5,898 bases of DNA from an uncultured Oscillibacter sp. (lineage in GTDB: Bacteria; Bacillota; Clostridia; Oscillospirales; Oscillospiraceae). The first letter of the stretch is position 1. Each line of letters begins with the position of its first letter. A model generated the notes under the pieces. It made no database searches and was not told where the DNA came from. It saw only the letters and a list, made by a program, of their open reading frames with translations. The translations under genes and the position numbers were made by a program. Below, one piece after another: positions 1-4,695 of this stretch. The stretch lies in NCBI GenBank assembly GCA_900551885.1, contig URXS01000117.1:1-5898 (forward strand). The letters run 5' to 3'.

Positions 1-723
1 GGGTTCCATCCCGGCCGCCGGCTCGTCCAGCAGCAGCAGCTTGGGCTCCGCTGCCAGGGCCCGGGCAATCTCCAGCCGGCGCTGCTTGCCGTAAGGCAGG
101 GAGGTGGCCAGCTCATCTTTCACATCCAGCAGGCCCACGGTCTCCAGCAGCTCCTCCACGTTGCGCCGCTGCTCCGTCTCCTCCTTGCGGTTGAGACGGA
201 AGGTGGCGGAGAGGAAGTTGGTGTGGGTACGGCAGTGCTTGGCGATCAGCACATTGTCGAACACCGTCTGAGATTTCCACAGCCGGATGTTCTGGAAGGT
301 CCGGGCCATGCCCAGTTGGGTGATCTTGTCGGGGGTGGGAGAGAGCACATGCCCGGTAAAGGCTGCGGGGTCCCGCTGCTTTTCCGCCTCTTTGCGCTGG
401 TTCAGGGCCGCCTCATCCTCTCCGGGCTGAGGCTCCAGGTGGTACGCAGAGGTATAGAGATCGGCATTCTCCCCCTTATAGAGGTTCTTCATCTTGCCCT
501 GCGGGTGATTGCGGACGATAGTCTCTCCGAGGAAAGACACCCGCCCGTTGGTGGGCTGGTACACACCGGTAACCACGTTGAAGGCGGTGGTCTTTCCAGC
601 GCCGTTGGGCCCGATCAGCGCCACGATCTCCCCCTTGTCGATGGAGAGGTTCATGTTATCCACGGCCACCACGCCGCCGAACTGCATGGTGACATTTTCC
701 ACTTTCAGCACGTTCTCAGCCAT
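1..723 (-). CDS. livG: Branched-chain amino acid ABC transporter ATP-binding protein LivG (C-terminus cut by window edge)
   Basis: Cytoplasmic ATPase subunit that powers uptake of leucine, isoleucine and valine (or related substrates) through the LivH/LivM channel. The first 241 residues are present and the frame stays open to the window edge. Visible motifs are Walker A GPNGAGKT (residues 38-45), Q-loop ARTFQNIRL (140-148), the LivG-type signature LPYGKQRRLEIARAL (209-223) and Walker B LLLLDEPAAGM (229-239). The H-loop and C-terminal tail lie outside. The start is the ATG at 723, with AAGGGAGG 8 nt upstream. It overlaps the livM stop by 8 nt (716-723), which points to translational coupling. 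One oddity is the stretch between GRVSF and GMARTFQ: 73 residues, against about 16 in E. coli LivG as I recall it. The extra part is polar and charged. Family assignment is firm; exact substrate is inferred from the neighbouring genes. Confidence 0.95.
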   Translation of the reverse strand, partial: MAENVLKVENVTMQFGGVVAVDNMNLSIDKGEIVALIGPNGAGKTTAFNVVTGVYQPTNGRVSFLGETIVRNHPQGKMKNLYKGENADLYTSAYHLEPQPGEDEAALNQRKEAEKQRDPAAFTGHVLSPTPDKITQLGMARTFQNIRLWKSQTVFDNVLIAKHCRTHTNFLSATFRLNRKEETEQRRNVEELLETVGLLDVKDELATSLPYGKQRRLEIARALAAEPKLLLLDEPAAGMEP

Positions 724-2059
724 TGGCGCCGCCTCCCTTCACCGCTTTGGCGGATGGTTTCTTCCTGCGGAACAGGTCCGGCAGCTCCTTGTCGCCCATG
801 AGTCCCTTGCGGAAGAACAGCACCACCACCATGATGACCAGAGAGAACACCACCATGCGGAAGCCATTGCGCAGGAACGGCATGGTCATGGACCCGCCTA
901 TCACATACAGGGCCAGCCAGACCATCAGCGCCGCGGCGATCACCGCCGTGACGATCTGTTTCCACAGCTTGTTCTCACCCTTCCGGTCCCGCAGGATCAG
1001 CAACACGGCACCGCCGATGACCACGATGGTGTAAATGGCAATGAAGGCGATCCGCTTGGGATCGGCGGCAGACTGGAAGGTGACGCTGGTGTCCAGGAAC
1101 CGCAACCACCACTCGCTGGCAGCCACGTACAGGAACGCCGCGATGCAGCTTCCGGAGATGGAGCCGATGCCGCCGATGACCACGATCAGCAAGATCTCAT
1201 AGGTCATGGCAGTGGTGAAGGTCTTAGCCTGGGCCTGATTGGCGAACATGGCGAACATGCCGCCGCCCACACCGGCGAAGAAGGAGCTGATGCAGAAGGC
1301 CAGCCGCTTGTGGCGGGAGAGATTGATACCCATGGCCTCGGCGGCCACCTCATCGTCCCGGATGGCCTTGAAAGCCCGGCCGTAGGTGGAGTTGATCAGC
1401 AGCAGAATCACGCCGATGCAGATGGCGCCCAGGAAGAAGGGCACAAAGGTGGACAGGCGCAGGCTGAATCCACTGGCGGTCTCAATGTTGAAGCTGGAAA
1501 AGGTGGGAAAGTTCTTCAGGGCGTTGGCACCGTTGGTGACGGGGCCCAGTTTGTCCCACTGGAACACCGCCCGGATGATCTCGCCGAAGCCCAGGGTGGC
1601 AATGGCCAGGTAGTCGGATTTCAGTCGCAGCACGGGCAGACCGATCAGCCACGCCACCGCCGCCGCCACGACACCGGCCAGAATCAGCGCCGCCAGCACG
1701 CCCAGCACCAGACCCACCGGGCCGCCGCCGAACAGCTCCGGCAGGGAGAATTTGATGGCGGAGCCCTGGTAGATATAATACACACTCTCCCGGTCCGCCA
1801 CGGGGATGGTCAAAATCGCGTAGGTATAGGCACCCAGCAGCATAAAGCCGGACTGACCCAGGGAGAACAGCCCCGTGAAGCCGTTGAGCAGGTTCATGGA
1901 GGAGGCCACCACCGCATACACCGCGCCCTTTTTCAGCACGGTAAACAGCATGTGGGTGGGCTTCATGGTGTTCTCCAGCACGATCACCAGTGCCAGCAGG
2001 ACCACGGTGCACAGAAGGACCACCAGTGTGCCCCGTTTGCTTTTCTTTTCTTGCAGCAC
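716..2059 (-). CDS. livM: Branched-chain amino acid ABC transporter permease LivM
   Basis: Membrane permease that should pair with LivH to form the transport channel. From the chosen start it has 447 residues. After a short basic N-terminus (KKSKR) comes a hydrophobic helix, then the family motif NLLNGFTGLFSLGQSGFMLL (56-75), the YLAIATLGFGEIIR segment (150-163), and the cytoplasmic EAA-type loop AIRDDEVAAEAMGINLSRHK (232-251) that contacts the ATPase. VVVLFFRKGLMG (412-423) resembles the usual LivM end. I chose GTG at 2059 because GGGAGGG (2066-2072) lies 6 nt upstream. An in-frame GTG at 2098 lies inside livH and has no such site. The gap to livH is 13 nt, and the stop overlaps livG. The protein is longer than many Firmicute LivM proteins: about 75 residues (roughly 324-398) with two extra hydrophobic stretches precede the last helix. 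The tail is basic and Gly/Ala-rich. Confidence 0.94.
   Translation of the reverse strand: MLQEKKSKRGTLVVLLCTVVLLALVIVLENTMKPTHMLFTVLKKGAVYAVVASSMNLLNGFTGLFSLGQSGFMLLGAYTYAILTIPVADRESVYYIYQGSAIKFSLPELFGGGPVGLVLGVLAALILAGVVAAAVAWLIGLPVLRLKSDYLAIATLGFGEIIRAVFQWDKLGPVTNGANALKNFPTFSSFNIETASGFSLRLSTFVPFFLGAICIGVILLLINSTYGRAFKAIRDDEVAAEAMGINLSRHKRLAFCISSFFAGVGGGMFAMFANQAQAKTFTTAMTYEILLIVVIGGIGSISGSCIAAFLYVAASEWWLRFLDTSVTFQSAADPKRIAFIAIYTIVVIGGAVLLILRDRKGENKLWKQIVTAVIAAALMVWLALYVIGGSMTMPFLRNGFRMVVFSLVIMVVVLFFRKGLMGDKELPDLFRRKKPSAKAVKGGGANG
732..739 (-). promoter_or_regulatory. livG ribosome binding site inside the livM 3' end
   Basis: Minus-strand AAGGGAGG lies 8 nt upstream of the livG ATG at 723, within the last codons of livM (the GGGANG tail). 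This fits coupled translation across the 8-nt gene overlap. Confidence 0.8.
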
Positions 2060-2065
2060 AGTCGT

Positions 2066-2072
2066 CCCTCCC
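2066..2072 (-). promoter_or_regulatory. livM ribosome binding site supporting a GTG start
   Basis: Minus-strand GGGAGGG directly follows the livH TAA and stands 6 nt from the GTG at 2059. Ribosomes ending livH would be well placed to restart here. Confidence 0.82.
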
Positions 2073-2948
2073 TTACACTTTATCGGTGATCTTCTCACCG
2101 AAGAGGCCGGTGGGCTTCACCACCAGGATGATGATCAGCAGGGCGAAGGTGAAGGCGTCGGAGAAGACACTCCAATCGGAACCCTTGATGACACTCTCGC
2201 AGATACCGATCAGGAAAGCGCCCACCACGGCGCCGGGAATGGAGCCGATACCGCCGAACACCGCCGCCACAAAGGCCCGCAGGCCCGGCAGAGAACCGGA
2301 CAGAGGCACGATGGACTGGTAATTGGTGAAGTACAGCATGGACCCCACCGCCGCCAGGAAGGAGCCGATGACAAAGGTCACGGAGATGACGGAGTTGATC
2401 TTGATGCCCATGAGCTGCGCCGTCTCAAAATCCCGGGAGGCGGCCCGCATGGCCATGCCGATCTTGGTGTGGTTGATGAGCTGGGTCAGGGCGATCACCA
2501 ACACCACCACCAGAATGGGGGTGATCACCGTCACCCATTTGGTGGAGACGCCCGCGATGCTTACCTGTCCGGACAGGCCCGGAATAGCGGGATACATCTG
2601 GGGCAGTCCGCCGGTGATATAGGTGGCGAAGTTTTGCAACAGATAGCTGACGCCGATGGCGGAGATCATGACGCTCATGCGGGGGGCGGAGCGCAGAGGC
2701 TTATAGGCCGCCCGCTCGATGAAAAAGCCCAGGGCCACTACCAGCACGATCATCAGCGGCGCCGCCACACTCAGAGGCAAACTGGCACTGAGGTAGACCA
2801 TGATGAGGCCCGCCGCCATGAACACGTCGCCGTGGGCGAAGTTGATCAGCCGCAGGATACCATATACCAGGGTATACCCGATGGCGATCAAGGCGTACTG
2901 CCCGCCCAGGGAAATGCCGGAGAGCAGGATGGAAATACCGTATTGCAC
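2073..2948 (-). CDS. livH: Branched-chain amino acid ABC transporter permease LivH
   Basis: Membrane permease of 291 residues, a normal length for LivH, expected to form a heterodimeric channel with LivM. It is hydrophobic throughout. It shows the hallmark N-terminal segment GYTLVYGILRLINFAHGDVF (24-43), an ERAAYKPLRSAP loop (78-89), and the EAA-type cytoplasmic loop GMAMRAASRDFETAQLMGI (164-182), which docks on the ATPase. Further on are FGGIGSIPGAVVGAFLIG and a C-terminal VKPTGLFGE motif typical of the family. The start is GTG at 2948, with GGGGAG (2957-2962) 8 nt upstream. That start gives the usual short N-terminus before the first helix. An in-frame ATG at 3050 would add 34 residues that do not look like LivH and lacks support. 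The gene lies 156 nt after livJ, separated by a GC-rich hairpin. Its TAA merges into the livM ribosome binding site. Confidence 0.95.
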   Translation of the reverse strand: MQYGISILLSGISLGGQYALIAIGYTLVYGILRLINFAHGDVFMAAGLIMVYLSASLPLSVAAPLMIVLVVALGFFIERAAYKPLRSAPRMSVMISAIGVSYLLQNFATYITGGLPQMYPAIPGLSGQVSIAGVSTKWVTVITPILVVVLVIALTQLINHTKIGMAMRAASRDFETAQLMGIKINSVISVTFVIGSFLAAVGSMLYFTNYQSIVPLSGSLPGLRAFVAAVFGGIGSIPGAVVGAFLIGICESVIKGSDWSVFSDAFTFALLIIILVVKPTGLFGEKITDKV

Positions 2949-2956
2949 GGAAAACT

Positions 2957-2962
2957 CTCCCC
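2957..2962 (-). promoter_or_regulatory. livH ribosome binding site supporting a GTG start
   Basis: Minus-strand GGGGAG, within AAAGGGGAGAG, is 8 nt from the GTG at 2948. It supports that start over the upstream in-frame ATG at 3050, which lies before the hairpin-distal spacer and would give a non-family N-terminus. Confidence 0.8.
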
Positions 2963-3055
2963 TTTCTTTATGAATCAGATTACAGACAGGACCGTCTCGA
3001 AAAGGGCCGGGGAACACTCGGCTGCTTTCGAGGCGGCCCCAGCAAAGCAAGAAGC

Positions 3056-3086
3056 CGCCTGGCGGGGGTGCGCCCCCCGCCAGGCG
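3056..3086 (-). terminator. GC-rich hairpin between livJ and livH (attenuator or mRNA-stabilising structure)
   Basis: A perfect 13-bp stem (3056-3068 with 3074-3086, nearly all G-C, core GCCTGGCGGGGG) has a 5-nt loop and begins 18 nt after the livJ stop codon. The minus-strand sequence that follows, GGCTTCTTGCTTTGCT, is T-rich but interrupted by G and C. Termination is thus likely to be partial at most. Hairpins at this place in binding-protein operons commonly protect the upstream message or stop part of the transcripts. A 7-bp alternative pairing (3031-3037 with 3054-3060) would compete with the base of the stem. Confidence 0.75.
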
Positions 3087-3104
3087 TCGGATTCTCGTCA
3101 GGGA

Positions 3105-4316
3105 TCAGCCGGCGACGGTCTGCACCGTCTCCAGAGTCCAGGCCACGTTGGCGTTGTCAGCCGTCTTGATATAGGCGGTGTCACGGATGGCGTCGCCGAT
3201 CTCATCGAAGGCGATATCGCCGGACACGCCGGTGTAGGTGACGGAGGGCAGAGCGGCCTTCACGGCGGCGGGATCGGTGGAGCCGGCGGCCTTCAGAGCC
3301 TCCAGAGCCACATAGTAGGCGTCATAACCCATGGCGGTCACAGCGGCGATGGTGTCGTTGCCGCCGTTGTTGGTCATGGCGGTGGAATCCTCGTTCAGCC
3401 AGGCCTTGATGCCCTCGTCGAACTCGGGAGAACCACCCTCCTGATAGAAGGTGGAGCAGTAGATCTGCACGTTAGAGCCGGCAGCAGCCTCCAGAACCAT
3501 GTTGCTGTCCAGCGTGTCGGAGCCCAGGATGGGGATCTCCAGGTTCATGGAAGCAGCCAGCTTCACGATCTGGGTGGAGTAGGCGATGGACACGGGGCAG
3601 AAGATGACGTCGCAGCCCTCGGACTGGGCCTTGTTCAGATAGGTGGAGAAGTCGGAGGTGTTGGTGGGGAAGGAGTCCTTGACCACCTCGCCGTCAAAGG
3701 CCTGCTCGAAGTAGGTGATCAGGCCCTGGTCATACTCGTTGCCCAGCTCGCCCAGCAGGTAAGCCTTCTTGGCGGAGAACTTCTCCTGAGCGAAGTTGGC
3801 CAGAACGGTGCCCTGGAAGGGATCCAGGAAGCAGATACGGAAATAGTAATCATTGCCGGCAGTGACCTGGGGGTTGGTGCAGGTGACGCCGATGGCGGCC
3901 AGGCCAGCCTCGTCAAAGGTGGGACCGGCAGCGATGGACACGCCGGAGCCGTAAGAGCCCAGGACCAGGGACACATCCTTGCTGACCAGCTCGGAAGCGG
4001 CGGTAATGGCCTTGGAAGAGTCAGAGCCGTTGTCGGCGTAGACCAGCTCCACTGTATAGGTCTCGCCGCCGATGTCCACGGTGGGGGTCTCCTTGTTGGC
4101 GTACTGCATGCCCAGCATCTCCTGTTTGCCGCCGGCGCCGGAGTCGCCGGTGGAGGGCTCGAACACGCCGATGCGGACCACCTTGTCACCGCTGGCGGTG
4201 TCGCTGGTTTCGGAAGAGGCGTCGTCGCCAGAACCGGAGTCGCCGGAAGTGCCGCCGCAGGCAGCCAGGCTCAGTACCATGGCCAAGGTCAGCAGCAGCG
4301 CAAAGAGCTTTTTCAT
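3105..4316 (-). CDS. livJ: Branched-chain amino acid-binding lipoprotein LivJ (Leu/Ile/Val substrate-binding protein)
   Basis: Extracytoplasmic receptor of the uptake system, 403 residues, type I periplasmic-binding fold (Peripla_BP_6 family). A signal peptide (1-19) has KK, a leucine-rich core and lipobox LAAC, giving lipidated Cys20. A flexible Gly/Ser/Asp linker (21-44) follows. The mature domain starts near VVRIGVFEPSTGDSG (46-60). GSYGSGVSIAAGPTFDEAG (120-138) and FRICFLDPFQG (159-169) fit the first-lobe ligand region and hinge. DFSTYLNKAQSEGCDVIF (222-239) and YDAYYVALEALKAAGS (331-346) are typical of the family. I chose ATG 4316 because AGGAGG lies 9 nt upstream. The in-frame ATG at 4325 directly abuts that site, and ATG 4391 would put 25 charged residues before the signal peptide. 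This is the first gene of the operon and is followed by a stable hairpin. Ligand preference (Leu/Ile/Val or another amino acid or amide) cannot be read from the sequence alone. Confidence 0.94.
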   Translation of the reverse strand: MKKLFALLLTLAMVLSLAACGGTSGDSGSGDDASSETSDTASGDKVVRIGVFEPSTGDSGAGGKQEMLGMQYANKETPTVDIGGETYTVELVYADNGSDSSKAITAASELVSKDVSLVLGSYGSGVSIAAGPTFDEAGLAAIGVTCTNPQVTAGNDYYFRICFLDPFQGTVLANFAQEKFSAKKAYLLGELGNEYDQGLITYFEQAFDGEVVKDSFPTNTSDFSTYLNKAQSEGCDVIFCPVSIAYSTQIVKLAASMNLEIPILGSDTLDSNMVLEAAAGSNVQIYCSTFYQEGGSPEFDEGIKAWLNEDSTAMTNNGGNDTIAAVTAMGYDAYYVALEALKAAGSTDPAAVKAALPSVTYTGVSGDIAFDEIGDAIRDTAYIKTADNANVAWTLETVQTVAG

Positions 4317-4325
4317 TCTTTTCAT

Positions 4326-4331
4326 CCTCCT
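4326..4331 (-). promoter_or_regulatory. livJ ribosome binding site that decides the start
   Basis: Minus-strand AGGAGG touches the ATG at 4325 with no spacing but stands 9 nt from the ATG at 4316. The latter is therefore the better start and gives a standard signal peptide beginning MKKLFALLL. Confidence 0.85.
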
Positions 4332-4371
4332 GTTTTTGGGTTTGACGGGAAACTCCCGCCACTTGGGATAC

Positions 4372-4400
4372 ATTTTACGTGTTTTTTCCATTCATTGCAA
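4372..4400 (-). promoter_or_regulatory. Candidate second promoter P2 of livJ
   Basis: On the minus strand TTGCAA (4395-4400; 4 of 6 to the -35 consensus) and TAAAAT (4372-4377; 5 of 6 to the -10) are separated by 17 bp. The start would fall near 4365, leaving a leader of about 50 nt. The score is weaker than P1, and such matches arise by chance in A+T-rich leaders. It would lie downstream of the repeat cluster and so might escape that control. Confidence 0.35.
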
Positions 4401-4456
4401 GATGAATAATAGACAGAAAGAAACCGTCACTTTTTGAAAATGTGCCCGTTTTCTTC

Positions 4457-4485
4457 TTTATATGTCGTTCATTTGTCTCTGTCAG
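4457..4485 (-). promoter_or_regulatory. Candidate sigma-A promoter P1 of livJ
   Basis: On the minus strand CTGACA (4480-4485) matches the -35 consensus at 5 of 6 bases. TATAAA (4457-4462) matches the -10 at 5 of 6, and the spacer is exactly 17 bp. Transcription would start near 4449-4450, giving a leader of about 130 nt before livJ. The -35 hexamer lies in one arm of the 12-bp inverted repeat, so a protein bound there should affect RNA polymerase. This is the better of the two promoter candidates. Confidence 0.65.
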
Positions 4486-4544
4486 AGAGACAGTCTCAGG
4501 TTGTCGGAAAATTTGGACAATCAATTGTCCGCCTGACAGAGACA
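4474..4544. repeat. 12-bp inverted repeat with nested 16-bp palindrome, probable operator of livJ
   Basis: TGTCTCTGTCAG (4474-4485) and CTGACAGAGACA (4533-4544) are perfect reverse complements, 47 bp apart. Inside the spacer sits GGACAATCAATTGTCC (4515-4530), a perfect 7-2-7 palindrome. A second small palindrome, GAGACAGTCTC (4487-4497), directly abuts the -35 of P1. AGAGACAGTC also occurs twice in direct orientation (4486-4495 and 4538-4547), 52 bp or about five helical turns apart. Such density in a promoter region suggests binding sites for one or more dimeric regulators. A structured RNA is less likely, because P1 would start downstream of it. The regulator is unknown. Confidence 0.6.
4499..4513 (-). 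promoter_or_regulatory. Weak CodY-box-like sequence upstream of livJ
   Basis: Minus-strand AATTTTCCGACAACC matches the CodY consensus AATTTTCWGAAAATT at 11 of 15 positions, with the first seven exact. It lies 14 bp upstream of the P1 -35. CodY senses branched-chain amino acids and GTP and represses their transport genes in many Firmicutes, so the function would fit. The 3' half is poor, and it is not known from this window whether the organism has CodY. Confidence 0.25.
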
Positions 4545-4545
4545 G

Positions 4546-4587
4546 TCATTTTGGTGATTCTGCCGGGCCGTCCTTTGTAAAAACCAT
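4546..4587 (-). CDS. Possible 13-residue leader or small protein, unrecognised
   Basis: ATG at 4587 opens a 13-codon frame ending in TGA, peptide MVFTKDGPAESPK. AAGGAGG (4595-4601) is placed 7 nt upstream, one of the best ribosome binding sites in the window. The stop codon falls within the upstream repeat of the probable operator. The peptide has no run of Leu, Ile or Val codons, so a classical attenuation leader is not supported. I see no convincing promoter between the ftsH terminator and this frame. It may therefore be silent, read by leakage through the terminator, or a decayed gene remnant. Confidence 0.22.
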   Translation of the reverse strand: MVFTKDGPAESPK

Positions 4588-4650
4588 GCTTTTTCCTCCT
4601 TCCTAGTGTTTTCCATCTTCTTTACCCTTATTCCGGCAGGCTTGGGGAAG

Positions 4651-4687
4651 AAAAAACCACCGCCGAAAAAATTCCGGCGGTGGTTTT
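4651..4687 (-). terminator. Intrinsic terminator of ftsH
   Basis: A perfect 13-bp inverted repeat (4653-4665 with 4675-4687, core ACCACCGCCG/CGGCGGTGGT) has a 9-nt A/T-rich loop. On the minus strand the stem runs into TTTTTTCTT. It begins 9 nt after the ftsH TAA, so it is well placed to end ftsH transcription. Four A-T pairs at the base and an A-run on the opposite side mean it could also work for plus-strand transcripts, but no plus-strand gene is nearby. Confidence 0.93.
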
Positions 4688-4695
4688 ACCCCATA

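Larger units (their letters stand above)
2949..3104. other. livJ-livH intergenic spacer
   Basis: This 156-bp spacer holds the GC-rich hairpin, the livH ribosome binding site and several weaker overlapping inverted repeats: CTCGAAA (2996-3002) with TTTCGAG (3026-3032), and GGGCCG (3004-3009) with CGGCCC (3034-3039). These two cross each other, so they are alternative or pseudoknot pairings. I see no convincing internal promoter or additional gene. Confidence 0.6.
4317..4695. other. Intergenic control region between ftsH and livJ
   Basis: This 379-bp stretch has no long gene and is more A+T-rich than its surroundings. Read in the direction of transcription it contains the ftsH terminator, a 13-codon reading frame with a strong ribosome binding site, a repeat cluster (4474-4548), two candidate promoters and the livJ ribosome binding site. 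A 7-bp inverted repeat, CTGCCGG (4560-4566) with CCGGCAG (4633-4639), encloses the site and the first codons of the small frame. A 5-bp hairpin CGGGA/TCCCG (4346-4358) lies in the livJ leader. Neither is strong enough to name. I found no tRNA-like or T-box-like conserved element. Confidence 0.8.

Noticed and set aside
509..2089. A 526-codon plus-strand open frame opposite livG and livM
   Set aside because: Low-complexity His/Gln/Asp-rich translation, antisense to conserved permease and ATPase sequence. It is a codon-bias artefact.
4342..4370. Plus-strand promoter using TTGACG at 4342-4347
   Set aside because: No acceptable -10 lies 16-18 bp downstream, and no plus-strand gene follows.
4317..4391. 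Longer livJ starting at ATG 4391
   Set aside because: It would place 25 charged residues before the signal peptide, has no ribosome binding site, and overlaps candidate promoter P2. The ATG at 4316 has a well-spaced AGGAGG.
1875..4409. An 844-codon open frame on the plus strand, opposite livJ, livH and part of livM
   Set aside because: It is antisense to three clearly recognisable genes and rich in Gly, His, Gln and Asp with no recognisable domain. Long antisense frames arise in GC-rich genes that avoid TTA, CTA and TCA codons. It also crosses intergenic sequence without a ribosome binding site of note.
4474..4544. A riboswitch or T-box leader made from the inverted repeats
   Set aside because: The best promoter has its -35 inside the repeat, so the main transcript would not contain it. 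I see no T-box sequence, specifier loop or known aptamer core.
4474..4548. CRISPR array or mobile element end suggested by the repeats
   Set aside because: There are only two long arms in inverted orientation with one spacer, no regular repeat-spacer pattern, and no transposase or target duplication.
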